DNA of 21,321 bases from Zymogenus sp964542895 (GCA_964542895.1 CAZIWT010000056.1:1-21321), one strand, 5' to 3'. Counted from the stretch's first letter, positions 6,588 through 14,194 are shown. Made by a program: numbers and translations. Notes: generated by a model not told the origin, from the sequence alone.

Positions 6588-7544
6588 TCAGACGATCTTC
6601 TTTACCCTCTTCTCTATCTCGTCCCTTACCTCCCTCATGGTGGAGATCGGCTTTCCCGCCGGATCAGGGAGGTCCCAGTCGACGATCTCGGCACCGGGGA
6701 TTACCGGGCATGCATTTACACACCCCATTGTCACGACCATATCGGGTGTAAAGGTCTCGAGGGCGTCGTTCAAGGACCTCGGAGTTATGTAGGCCATGTC
6801 AATCCCTTTCTCCGCCATCGCCTCGGCCATGACATCGTTGATCTTCTCTGCGGGGCTGCTGCCGGCGCTCATCGCCTCTATCCGATCGCCGTATTTGTAC
6901 CTCGTGAATGCCCAGGCCATCTGGCTCCTGCTGGCGTTCTCCGTGCAGATGTAGAGAACCTTCCTCCGATTGACAAGGGGAGCCGCCATCTCTCGCGCCT
7001 TCTCTCTGACATCCTCCATCGCCGTTGGGTGCTTCTCTATATCCCCCGGGTTCTCGACCTTCTTGTAGGTCAGCTTGTCACCGTAGGAGGCGCCCACAGC
7101 GTCGAAGAAATACTTCGCCTCGAGCGACACGCCGTTGAAGAGGTTATCCCCCTTGGTGGCGCCCAACGCCAAAAGGAGCCCCCTCCTTACGTTTACGCCC
7201 GGGTCGTTAATCTTCAGGACGTATCGCCTGGCCCAGAGCGCCTGGGCGCGGTCCACGACCGCCTTTACCATCCCGGTGAGGCCGTAGAAGAAGATCGGGC
7301 TTGCAAGGACGATAAGGTCCGCCCTCCAAATGAGGGGGTATATCCCCTGCATCTCGTCGTTTACCGCGCAGAAGCCCTTCCTCTCGCAGGTGCGGCACTC
7401 CACGCAGTGGGAGATCTTCATCTTCCCGACCTCAATCTTGATCGTCTCGGCGCCGAGCCTTTCAGCCTCGTCCAAGAACGCCGAGAGGAGGCGGTCGGTG
7501 TTTCCCCCACTCCTCGGGCTTCCCTGGAATCCAAGAACGAGCAT
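6588..7544 (-). CDS. Fusion: iron-sulfur flavoprotein (FMN reductase) + thioredoxin-type arsenate reductase
   Basis: 318 residues in one uninterrupted frame with a strong AGGAGG ribosome site. Residues 1-190 are an NADPH-dependent FMN reductase/flavodoxin-like domain: GSPRSGGNT (8-16) binds FMN phosphate, and C47-x2-C50-x2-C53-x5-C59 is the compact cysteine motif of iron-sulfur flavoproteins that holds a 4Fe-4S cluster. ASPIFFYGLTGMVKAVVDR (81-99) is the second flavin segment. Residues 195-318 are a low-molecular-weight phosphatase-fold arsenate reductase: the CTENASR P-loop (C200-x5-R206), two further redox cysteines in GCVNACP (C275, C279) and DWDLPDPAG (289-297). These three cysteines are those of thioredoxin-coupled ArsC. 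The fusion may reduce arsenate and recycle its own disulfide through the flavin/cluster; that is inference. Rubredoxin and glutaredoxin genes follow. Confidence 0.9.
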   Translation of the reverse strand: MLVLGFQGSPRSGGNTDRLLSAFLDEAERLGAETIKIEVGKMKISHCVECRTCERKGFCAVNDEMQGIYPLIWRADLIVLASPIFFYGLTGMVKAVVDRAQALWARRYVLKINDPGVNVRRGLLLALGATKGDNLFNGVSLEAKYFFDAVGASYGDKLTYKKVENPGDIEKHPTAMEDVREKAREMAAPLVNRRKVLYICTENASRSQMAWAFTRYKYGDRIEAMSAGSSPAEKINDVMAEAMAEKGIDMAYITPRSLNDALETFTPDMVVTMGCVNACPVIPGAEIVDWDLPDPAGKPISTMREVRDEIEKRVKKIV

Positions 7545-7760
7545 TTTGCCTCCTGTTATAAGAACTTAGAGAGTCTAAAACCTATTTTTCTTCAGAATAT
7601 CCGGCAGTTCCCTATTCTATACTTATTTTACCATTCCAAGCCGGATAAAGGAACCTTTTATATTCGGTCACTTTAACAACTTATGGGAACACATGATTCT
7701 GTCGTCTCTAACTCGATTGAGAATTGTTATGTCGTTCACAGTTTGGCTATGAATTATGCT

Positions 7761-7848
7761 GTCATTCCCAGCACCACTGGGAATCCAGCCTGTCCCTGCG
7801 TATGCAGGGATTGATATCATTCTGGATTCCCGTTTTCACGGGAATGAC
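7761..7848. repeat. Nested palindromic repeat, GTCATTCCC family
   Basis: Outer arms GTCATTCCC (7761-7769) and GGGAATGAC (7840-7848) are perfect inverse complements. Inside, TGGGAATCCAG (7778-7788) pairs with CTGGATTCCC (7822-7831). A further hairpin, CCCTGCGTATGCAGGG, occupies the centre (7794-7809). The whole can fold as a branched cruciform. This sequence type is a widespread intergenic dispersed repeat in many proteobacterial genomes. Confidence 0.85.
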
Positions 7849-7880
7849 AGAATGACACTACTCTTTATTCCAAACCGGCG

Positions 7881-7974
7881 ATGGGTGGCACGGACAAACT
7901 TGTTTGTCCGTGTTGTGTATTTATCTTTAATTGAGCCTTCCACTGACAAGCCGGAGCTTGTCAGTGCCACCCAA
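7881..7974. repeat. Composite repeat: outer inverted repeat enclosing two hairpins
   Basis: GGGTGGCA (7883-7890) pairs with TGCCACCC (7965-7972). Within it are two separate 10-bp hairpins: CACGGACAAA/TTTGTCCGTG (7889-7912, loop CTTG) and CACTGACAAG/CTTGTCAGTG (7941-7966, loop CCGGAG). The three-stem design parallels the repeat at 7761-7848 but uses unrelated sequence, so it is a different repeat family. Confidence 0.85.
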
Positions 7975-7996
7975 CGCACAGACCATCCCGACTGGT

Positions 7997-8014
7997 TTCC
8001 CGCATATGCGGGAA
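7997..8014. repeat. 18-bp perfect palindrome
   Basis: TTCCCGCATATGCGGGAA is perfectly self-complementary and is followed by TGACAT. It resembles a half of the GTCATTCCC-type element at 7761-7848 and is probably a partial copy. Confidence 0.85.
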
Positions 8015-8135
8015 TGACATAGTATTACCTTTCACCTTTTTACTACTTTGTAACGGCAGAAGTCAACGGGACTTCTTTCAAAATTTTCAAAAAAATTGGC
8101 CTACTTTATAAGCAAAAATCATGATAATAAATAAC

Positions 8136-8165
8136 TTGACAATTGAATATCACTTGAAGTATATT
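8136..8165 (+). promoter_or_regulatory. Promoter of the AT-rich membrane protein gene
   Basis: Plus strand TTGACA (8136-8141), 18 bp, TATATT (8160-8165). The surrounding DNA is very AT-rich. The predicted start lies about 70 nt before the ATG at 8242. Confidence 0.65.
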
Positions 8166-8241
8166 ATAACAATATAAATTACTAAATAGCTCTTAATAAA
8201 ATTGTATTATTTTAATTAACCTTATTTAAAGGAAAAATGAA

Positions 8242-8964
8242 ATGCTCGATATATTACGCAATGTATTCCTTTCCTCAATATTTATAGTTGTTATAGGTAC
8301 ACTTGCGGGTATATTTACAGCCTATCTTGCTTCTTCAACTACTCGCAAACAAAAAGAGAAAAGAAAGGAAATTGACGACGCAATAGAGGCGGCAGAAAAA
8401 AAGGGAGAAGAGTTTAGAACCAATTTATTTAGAACCCCTTCCACTAAATCGACTAAAGGTGTTAAAATTGCTGAAATAACACCTAAACTAAAGGGTGATC
8501 TGCAATTATTAGACGATGTAATAACTGATCAAATTGTACAAACCGATCTTGTGCAAAAGCTCGTTAGGAACTATCACATTCAGGCCATTTCTCAGGCAGC
8601 GGCTCAATTCTGGTTCAGCCTGATTGCTGCCTCAGCAGGTTTTGCATATATCTTATATGCAACCACCTTGGTTGATCTAGAACAATGGGCTACTATTCTA
8701 AATATCCTGCCCGGAATTGTTATTGACGCAGTAGCTGCATTATTCTTTGTACAAGCCGAAAAGACCAGACAAAGGGCAACAGAACTTTATGACCGATTAC
8801 GAACGGATAAAAACTTACGTATTTCAGAAAAAATACTGAAACAAATAGAAGACAAAAAAATCAAGTCGGTCGCACAGGCTCAAATTGCACTCCATTTGGC
8901 GGGGCTTGAACAGAAAGAATTTGATGTAAACAATTTTATAAAAAAACCGGATGCAGATAAGTAA
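8242..8964 (+). CDS. Multi-pass membrane protein resembling the TRADD-N-associated TM domain
   Basis: 240 residues; AAAGGA lies about eight bases before the ATG. Hydrophobic segments are at about 8-30, 122-141 and 150-170. A charged linker (34-110) separates the first from the other two, and a Lys/Glu-rich helical tail (172-240) follows. The segment from YHIQAISQAAAQFWFSLIAA (111-130) through the second hairpin to ALFFVQAEKTRQRATELYDRL (166-186) resembles the two-helix membrane domain described in cyanobacterial TRADD-N-associated proteins, proposed to act in bacterial immunity or cell-death signalling. That assignment is from memory of the motif and is moderate. Codon use is AT-rich (many TTA, ATA, AAA), unlike every neighbour. 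It stands alone on the plus strand between genes on the other strand and next to palindromic repeats, which points to horizontal acquisition. Confidence 0.7.
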   Translation: MLDILRNVFLSSIFIVVIGTLAGIFTAYLASSTTRKQKEKRKEIDDAIEAAEKKGEEFRTNLFRTPSTKSTKGVKIAEITPKLKGDLQLLDDVITDQIVQTDLVQKLVRNYHIQAISQAAAQFWFSLIAASAGFAYILYATTLVDLEQWATILNILPGIVIDAVAALFFVQAEKTRQRATELYDRLRTDKNLRISEKILKQIEDKKIKSVAQAQIALHLAGLEQKEFDVNNFIKKPDADK

Positions 8965-9027
8965 TCCTCGCCGAAACAACGGAACAGATTATAAATTGCG
9001 TCGACCGGGGAGAAAAAGCATTTTTAA

Positions 9028-11532
9028 TCACGACCCCGATATCTTATTCCTCCTCCACACGCCCCTCAGCCTCAGCGAGTTTCCCACCACCGAGACGGAG
9101 CTGAACGCCATCGCCGCCGCCGCAAAGACTGGGCTTAAAAATATCCCGAAGATCGGGTAGAGGGCGCCGGCCGCCACGGGGATACCGAGGGTGTTGTAGA
9201 AAAAGGCCCAGAAGAGGTTCTGCTTGATCGCCCTCATGGTGAGCTTCGACAGGACTATCGAGTTCGGCACGTTCATTAAATCTTCTTTTATAAGCGTGAT
9301 GTCGGAAGCCTCGACCGCAACGTCCGTCCCGGCGCCTATGGCAATGCCGGTATCCGCCTGGGCCAGGGCCGGGGCGTCGTTTATGCCGTCGCCCACCATC
9401 GCCACCAATCTCCCGCCTCCTTTATCCCCTCTAAGCCTCTCGATCTCTTTTGCCTTGTCGCCGGGGAGGACCCCGGAGAGGACCCTCTCGATTCCCACCT
9501 CTTTCCCGATAGCTACCGCGGTGGCCTCGTTGTCGCCCGTGATCATCCCAACGTCGAGCCCCATATCCTTGAGGGCCGTTACCGCGCCTTTTGCGCTTGC
9601 CTTCGGCTCGTCGCGGATGGCCAGAAATCCGAGGACAGCACCCTCCTCCGAAACGAAAACGACCGTCTTTCCCTCCTCAAGAATCCTCTTCGATTTTTGA
9701 AGGAGCCGATCAGTAACCTTGGCACCCTCCGACACGAGATTCAGGCTTCCCACCGTAACCCTCTTTCCCCCATTGATATTTACGGTGGCCGCCGCCCCCA
9801 GCCCCGTCAGCGCCTCGAAATCGGAGACGGCCCGGGGCTTGATCTTTTCTACTTTACCCCTCTTCACTATCGCCCCGGCGAGGGGGTGCTCGGAAAGCGC
9901 CTCCACCGACACCGCGGCGGTAAGAAGCTTCTTTTGGTCCACGCCCGAGTTCGTTACAATATCGGTGACCACCGGCTCCCCCTTAGTCAGCGTTCCGGTC
10001 TTGTCGAACACAACGGTGTCGAGCTTGTATATTTTTTCAAGGCTCTCCCCACCCTTGATTAGTATCCCGCTCTCGGCCCCCAGGCCGGTTCCCACCATGA
10101 TCGCGGTGGGCGTGGCGAGCCCCATGGCGCACGGGCACGAGATTATGAGAACCGACACGAAGTTCAGAAGCGCCCTGGAGAGATCGTGCCCCGGCACGAT
10201 AAAATACCATATCAGAAAGGTTACCGCGGCGATAGTAATCACCGCCGGGACGAAGACCGCCGCCACCCTGTCCGCCAGCCGCTGGATTGGCGCCTTCGAC
10301 CCCTGCGCCTCTTCCACCAACCTGATTATCTGGGAGAGGGCGGTATCCGCCCCCACCTTTGTCGCCTTAAACGTAATGCTCCCGGAGCTGTTGAGCGTGG
10401 CGCCAAAGACCTCGCTCCCCTTAACCTTTTCTGTCGGAATGCTTTCTCCCGTCAGCATAGACTCGTCCACGTAGGACGACCCGGAAACGACGACGCCGTC
10501 GGTGGGGATCTTCTCCCCGGGCCTGACGAGGATCTTGTCGCCCGGAAGAAGCTCCTCCACCAGAACATCCTCCTCTACGCCCTCCCTTATCACCCTCGCG
10601 GTCTTGGCGCGAAGGTCGAAAAGTCTCTTTATGGCGGAGCTCGCCTTACCCTTCGCCTTCGCCTCCAAAAGCCTCCCCAGGAGGATCAGGGTCACGATCA
10701 TCGCCGCACCGTCGAAGTAGACGTGGGGGGTGACCCCGGCCCTTACAAAGAAATCGGGGAAGAAAACCACCGCCGCGGAATATAGGTATGCGGAGAGGGA
10801 ACCCATAGCCACGAGGCTGTTCATGTCGGATGTCCCCTTCAGGAGCGCCTTCACGGCGCCAATAAAAAAACGGCTCCCCACCCAGAAGAGGACCGGCGTA
10901 GTAAGCACGAGAAGAGAAGGCATCAGAATCCCCCTGTCGATTCCGGCAACAAAGGGAAAAAGCCTCGGCATCGAGCCGATGAAAACAACCGCTGAGAGAA
11001 GGACGCCGACGATGAACTTTATCGTCAGCAGGCGTATCTCCCTCACTTTTTCCGCCTCGATGGGGTCCTCCGCCGTCTCCCCCACAACGCCCAGGAACTC
11101 GTATCCCGCCTTGGATACCGTATCTTTCAGCTCCTTTAGTCCGGCTTTTTTAGGATCGTAGTTCACGGAGGCCCTGTTCGTCGCGAGGTTTACCGAGGCA
11201 TTGGAAACTCCCTCGATTTTCGAGACCGCCTTCTCCACCCTCCTCACGCAGGCGGCGCAGGTCATGCCGCCGACGGAGAAGGTGATCGAATTTTCCCCCG
11301 GTCCATCCCGGTCGACTGTATCGACGACCTTGTAGCCGAGGTCGGAGACCCTCTTCTCCATCACCTGTGTGCTTAACTTATCCGGGTCATAGGATACGGT
11401 GGCCTTGTCGGAGGCGAGGTTTATCTCGGCCTCCTCAACGCCGTCAAGCTCCTTAAGCCCCTTTTCGAGGCGGACCACGCAGCTCGCGCACTCCATCCCC
11501 GAAACCTTGAACGCCACCTTATCCGACTTCAT
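9028..11532 (-). CDS. copA: Copper-exporting P1B-type ATPase CopA
   Basis: 834 residues from the ATG at 11532; a GTG seven codons earlier is possible but less likely. Two heavy-metal domains come first, with GMECASC (C15, C18) and GMTCAACV (C92, C95). The catalytic core has LTGES (360-364), the membrane copper site SCPCAMG (CPC, 466-468), the phosphorylated Asp in DKTGTLTKGEP (D510), SEHPLAGA (547-554) and MVGDGINDAPALAQADTGIAIG. The last helices carry the YN and MAFSS signatures of Cu+ transporters. It pumps Cu+ out of the cytoplasm using ATP. Its start overlaps the copZ stop by 14 nt, so the chaperone and pump are co-translated. No copper-sensing regulator gene is next to them. Confidence 0.96.
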   Translation of the reverse strand: MKSDKVAFKVSGMECASCVVRLEKGLKELDGVEEAEINLASDKATVSYDPDKLSTQVMEKRVSDLGYKVVDTVDRDGPGENSITFSVGGMTCAACVRRVEKAVSKIEGVSNASVNLATNRASVNYDPKKAGLKELKDTVSKAGYEFLGVVGETAEDPIEAEKVREIRLLTIKFIVGVLLSAVVFIGSMPRLFPFVAGIDRGILMPSLLVLTTPVLFWVGSRFFIGAVKALLKGTSDMNSLVAMGSLSAYLYSAAVVFFPDFFVRAGVTPHVYFDGAAMIVTLILLGRLLEAKAKGKASSAIKRLFDLRAKTARVIREGVEEDVLVEELLPGDKILVRPGEKIPTDGVVVSGSSYVDESMLTGESIPTEKVKGSEVFGATLNSSGSITFKATKVGADTALSQIIRLVEEAQGSKAPIQRLADRVAAVFVPAVITIAAVTFLIWYFIVPGHDLSRALLNFVSVLIISCPCAMGLATPTAIMVGTGLGAESGILIKGGESLEKIYKLDTVVFDKTGTLTKGEPVVTDIVTNSGVDQKKLLTAAVSVEALSEHPLAGAIVKRGKVEKIKPRAVSDFEALTGLGAAATVNINGGKRVTVGSLNLVSEGAKVTDRLLQKSKRILEEGKTVVFVSEEGAVLGFLAIRDEPKASAKGAVTALKDMGLDVGMITGDNEATAVAIGKEVGIERVLSGVLPGDKAKEIERLRGDKGGGRLVAMVGDGINDAPALAQADTGIAIGAGTDVAVEASDITLIKEDLMNVPNSIVLSKLTMRAIKQNLFWAFFYNTLGIPVAAGALYPIFGIFLSPVFAAAAMAFSSVSVVGNSLRLRGVWRRNKISGS

Positions 11533-11716
11533 ATCCTGCGTCCTCAATCGCACTGCGTAAGGCGTCCATATTTACCGATCCGTCATCATCGAAGGTGGCG
11601 CTTCCCATCTCTAGGCTCACCGAGACGTTCTCGATCCCGTCAACACCCTCCAAGGCCTCGGTCACCGCCCTTATACAGTGTCCGCACGACATACCCTTTA
11701 TTTTTATTGTCTTCAT
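11519..11716 (-). CDS. copZ: CopZ-like copper chaperone
   Basis: 65 residues from the ATG at 11714-11716, chosen because GGAGGA lies six bases upstream; a longer 71-residue reading starts inside the ribosome site region. It is a single heavy-metal-associated ferredoxin-like domain: MKTIKIKGMSCGHCIRAV with metal-binding C11 and C14, and the ending AIEDAGYEV typical of the fold. It carries Cu+ to the N-terminal domains of CopA, encoded directly downstream with a 14-nt overlap. The His in CGHC is a common variant among CopZ/CopP chaperones. Confidence 0.92.
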   Translation of the reverse strand: MKTIKIKGMSCGHCIRAVTEALEGVDGIENVSVSLEMGSATFDDDGSVNMDALRSAIEDAGYEVG

Positions 11717-11751
11717 GGCCAGTCCTCCATCCATTTAGTAATCTTTATTAT

Positions 11752-11780
11752 AATATAATCCCTTTTTCGCTACTAATCAA
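11752..11780 (-). promoter_or_regulatory. Promoter of copZ-copA
   Basis: Minus strand: TTGATT (11775-11780), 17 bp, TATATT (11752-11757). The 17-bp spacing is a normal sigma70 one, not the 19-bp spacing expected for a MerR/CueR-activated copper promoter. Confidence 0.5.
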
Positions 11781-11811
11781 GGGATGGAAGCAATTGCCTT
11801 CAACTTTAAGC

Positions 11812-11839
11812 TTGACATAATGAATTGTAGTGATAGTGT
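11812..11839 (+). promoter_or_regulatory. Candidate promoter of the DUF819 gene
   Basis: Plus strand: TTGACA (11812-11817), 16 bp, TAGTGT (11834-11839). The -10 match is weak; the -35 is perfect. It lies about 40 nt before the ATG at 11882, in the divergent region shared with copZ. Confidence 0.4.
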
Positions 11840-11881
11840 TACAGCTAATATTTTGACAGACTTATAAAGGAAATTGAACCT

Positions 11882-13081
11882 ATGGAAATTTCGTTAAATC
11901 TAATCCACCTTATTCTCCTCTCGCTGTTTTATATTTTATTCCCGGCTTTTATCATCTTTTTTGCCCAGAGATACCCGGTAATCGATAAGATCGGCACCGG
12001 CATAATCTGCTACGCCATGGGGATTTTGATGACCCTTATATGGGCGGTTCCTGAAAACGCGAAAGGACTTCAGGAGATGTTCATGACGATCACGGTTCCC
12101 CTTGCGATCCCCCTGATGCTATTCAGCATGGATATCAAAAGATGGTTTAGGCTCGCTCCGAGAACCTTTATATCCCTTATCTTGATGGTCACATCGGTCC
12201 TTGCGGTAATAACGATAGGATACATAATCTTCAGAGACTCCATACAGGATGAGGCGTGGAAGGTGGGCGGAATGCTCGTCGGGGTATATACCGGGGGCAG
12301 CCCGAATCTCAGCGCCATCGGGCTGGGCCTGAAGGCCTCGGAGGAGCTGATCGTCCTGACAAACACTGCCGACATGCTGGCGTGCACGCCCTGGTTCTTC
12401 TTCATCCTCCTGTTCGGCCAGAAGTTTTTGAACCTCTTTCTCCCAAAATTCGAGCAGGCGGACGTAAAGGTAGAAGTGTCGGGGGAAAACATCGAGCAGG
12501 AATATATCCATGAGACCAGCGATATCAACGATTACACGGGTATATTCACAGGCAAGATCGTCCGTCCTCTCTCTCTCATGCTTCTGCTCTCCATCGGCAT
12601 CTTCGCCGTAGGTGGGGGACTCTACAGCATTTTGCCCAATGAGTACAACATGGCGGTATTGATGCTCACCATCACGACTCTCGGTATAGCCGCCTCCTTT
12701 TTAAAGCGGGTCAGAGAGACGAAAATGACCTTTCAGCTGGGCCAATACCTAATCATTGGATTCTGTCTCGTCATCGGCTCGATGGCGGATATCAGCAAAC
12801 TCTTCACCGCGGCGATGGGTATTGTCCTGTACACTTTCTTCGTCGTTTTCGGCTCCTGGATTATGCACATGATTCTCTCGGCGATCTTCAGGGTCGACAC
12901 CGACACGACCATTATAACAGCCACGTCGGCGCTCTTCTCGCCGCCGTTCGTGCCGGTCGTTGCCAGCGCCCTCAAAAATAAGGAGGTTATCATCTCCGGC
13001 CTAACGACCGGAATCATAGGCTACGCCATCGGAAACTACCTGGGGATACTCCTGTCGCCCCTGCTTTTGAAGATACCATAA
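11882..13081 (+). CDS. DUF819 (YjcL-like) integral membrane protein
   Basis: 399 residues with about ten to eleven hydrophobic segments. Recognisable DUF819 features are the early PAFIIFFAQRYPVIDKIGTG (20-39), the VGVYTGGSPNLSAIGLGL segment with its Gly-Gly-Ser-Pro-Asn turn, NTADML, and SALFSPPFVPVVASALKN near the C-terminus followed by GYAIGNYLGI. The fold is related to secondary carriers and resembles the CPA/BASS type in having repeated bundles with discontinuous helices, so a solute or ion symporter is plausible, but no substrate is established. AAGGA lies about ten bases before the ATG. It is divergent from copZ-copA, and nothing links it to copper beyond position. Confidence 0.85.
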   Translation: MEISLNLIHLILLSLFYILFPAFIIFFAQRYPVIDKIGTGIICYAMGILMTLIWAVPENAKGLQEMFMTITVPLAIPLMLFSMDIKRWFRLAPRTFISLILMVTSVLAVITIGYIIFRDSIQDEAWKVGGMLVGVYTGGSPNLSAIGLGLKASEELIVLTNTADMLACTPWFFFILLFGQKFLNLFLPKFEQADVKVEVSGENIEQEYIHETSDINDYTGIFTGKIVRPLSLMLLLSIGIFAVGGGLYSILPNEYNMAVLMLTITTLGIAASFLKRVRETKMTFQLGQYLIIGFCLVIGSMADISKLFTAAMGIVLYTFFVVFGSWIMHMILSAIFRVDTDTTIITATSALFSPPFVPVVASALKNKEVIISGLTTGIIGYAIGNYLGILLSPLLLKIP

Positions 13082-13177
13082 CGGGCCGCGGGGCGGCGAT
13101 CCGCAGTTGAGATATTGGACTGCCTAAGAATCTTAAAACTTATACATTGAAACGGGGAGGGATGCTGATTGGAGATT

Positions 13178-13645
13178 TCAGCTCCTTCCCCCTCCTTTTT
13201 TAATAGCTCTTTTCATAAAGAAATAGAGGCCGAAAAGAAGGGGTGGCAGGAAGAGCACCAGAGGAAGAGTGATGTGATTGACTGCCGGCATTGTGCCGTC
13301 AAGCCCCAGGGCGGGAAACCTGCCGTGGCTCCCGAAGAGAAGGGCGATGTCGTGCATGGGTCCTGCGAAGAACAGAATTGAGATCACTATTGTGTAGATA
13401 GATTCGATGTAGAAAATGGGAGGTGTCCAAGTTTCGATCTTGCCCACAACTACCTGAAATCTGAAGACGAGCGAAAGGACGAGGCCCGGCAGGAGGAGGG
13501 GGGCCAGTATCCACCAACCGATGACGAGGTCGTATTGGGTCAGGTAAAGAATCGAAAGCGTCGATACGGAGAGAATCATCAAGATTAGGAAGACGGCTTT
13601 AATAAGAAGGAGATACCTGAAGATATTCTCGGATAGTGTCTTCAT
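13178..13645 (-). CDS. Small four-helix membrane protein, unrecognised
   Basis: 155 residues from the ATG at 13643-13645. A GTG four codons upstream (13657) is equally possible, as neither has a good ribosome site. Four hydrophobic segments are visible: around FRYLLLIKAVFLILMILS, WWILAPLLLPGLVLSLVF, FYIESIYTIVISILFF and ITLPLVLFLPPLLFGLYFF. A loop, HDIALLFGSHGRFPALGLDG, lies between the last two. The ending RAIKKGGGRS is basic and so probably cytoplasmic. It is convergent with the DUF819 gene and divergent from yjbQ. The consistent hydrophobic layout and length support a real gene. No family or function recognised. Confidence 0.7.
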   Translation of the reverse strand: MKTLSENIFRYLLLIKAVFLILMILSVSTLSILYLTQYDLVIGWWILAPLLLPGLVLSLVFRFQVVVGKIETWTPPIFYIESIYTIVISILFFAGPMHDIALLFGSHGRFPALGLDGTMPAVNHITLPLVLFLPPLLFGLYFFMKRAIKKGGGRS

Positions 13646-13736
13646 AAGCTGTACCACAGATTAAGGGAAGCCATTTTTTTACTGATTTCTCCGCCCCGAT
13701 ATTGCAAATCCAAAAAGTAAGATGTACTATTAACCA

Positions 13737-13764
13737 TTGCTGTTTCCATTACCTTTCATATTAT
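13737..13764 (+). promoter_or_regulatory. Candidate promoter of yjbQ-HIT
   Basis: Plus strand: TTGCTG (13737-13742), 16 bp, TATTAT (13759-13764), ending only 13 nt before the ATG at 13778. The ribosome site falls right after it, so the leader would be extremely short. Moderate to weak. Confidence 0.35.
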
Positions 13765-13777
13765 AGCGGAGGGAAGG

Positions 13778-14194
13778 ATGAAAAGCTATCGAAAAGAGCT
13801 GTGGTTCGAGGTCCCCGCGAGGAGGGGATTCGTAAATATCACCCCAGATGTGGAGAAGTGCGTGATGGAGAGCGGCGTGAAGGACGGGCTCTGCCTCGTC
13901 AACGCCATGCACATCACGGCTTCGGTCTTCATCAACGACAATGAGTCGGGACTCCACAGCGATTTCGACAAGTGGCTGGAGGGGCTGGCGCCCCACGAGC
14001 CGGTAAGCCAGTACAAGCACAACGTCGGCGAGGACAACGCCGACGCCCACCTGAAGCGCACGATCATGGGGAGGGAGGTGGTGGTCGCCATAACCAACAG
14101 CAGGCTCGACTTCGGCCCCTGGGAGGCGATCTTCTACGGGGAGTTCGACGGCAGGAGGAGAAAGCGCGCCTTGGTCAAGATCATCGGCGACTGA
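13778..14194 (+). CDS. yjbQ: YjbQ/UPF0047 family protein (secondary thiamine-phosphate synthase type)
   Basis: 138 residues, the full family length. Hallmarks are the segment HITASVFINDNESGLHSDFDKWL (45-67), KHNVGEDNADAHLKRTIMG (80-98) and the C-terminal RLDFGPWEAIFYGEFDGRRRKR (109-130), with conserved His and Asp/Glu residues lining the active-site pocket of the trimer. Members can complement thiamine-phosphate synthase mutants at low level, hence the family name; the physiological reaction is unsettled. GGAGGGAAGG runs right up to the start, giving GGAGG at about five bases. A HIT gene follows after 46 nt on the same strand. Confidence 0.93.
   Translation: MKSYRKELWFEVPARRGFVNITPDVEKCVMESGVKDGLCLVNAMHITASVFINDNESGLHSDFDKWLEGLAPHEPVSQYKHNVGEDNADAHLKRTIMGREVVVAITNSRLDFGPWEAIFYGEFDGRRRKRALVKIIGD

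Larger units (their letters stand above)
7545..8241. other. Intergenic region with composite palindromic repeats and an AT-rich promoter end
   Basis: 697 nt without a supported gene. From left to right it holds: the untranslated leader of the flavoprotein-ArsC gene; about 150 nt with nothing recognisable; three palindromic elements (7761-7848, 7881-7974, 7997-8014, listed separately); then about 220 nt of AT-rich DNA carrying the promoter of the gene at 8242. An open frame at 7756-8022 is an artefact of the repeats. Confidence 0.8.

Noticed and set aside
6525..7676. 383-codon plus-strand frame opposite the flavoprotein-ArsC gene
   Set aside because: It is the mirror frame of a certain gene. 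The translation has no domain pattern and there is no proper start site.
7756..8022. Open frame of 88 codons across the palindromic repeats
   Set aside because: Its peptide (for example PAYAGI and DSRFHGNDR) is the known artefact of translating GTCATTCCC-type repeats. There is no ribosome site, and the frame is explained by the repeats.
11533..11553. GTG start seven codons upstream for CopA
   Set aside because: It gives residues not seen in HMA domains. The ATG at 11532 begins right before the first metal-binding domain and has GAGG upstream, although the GTG cannot be fully excluded.
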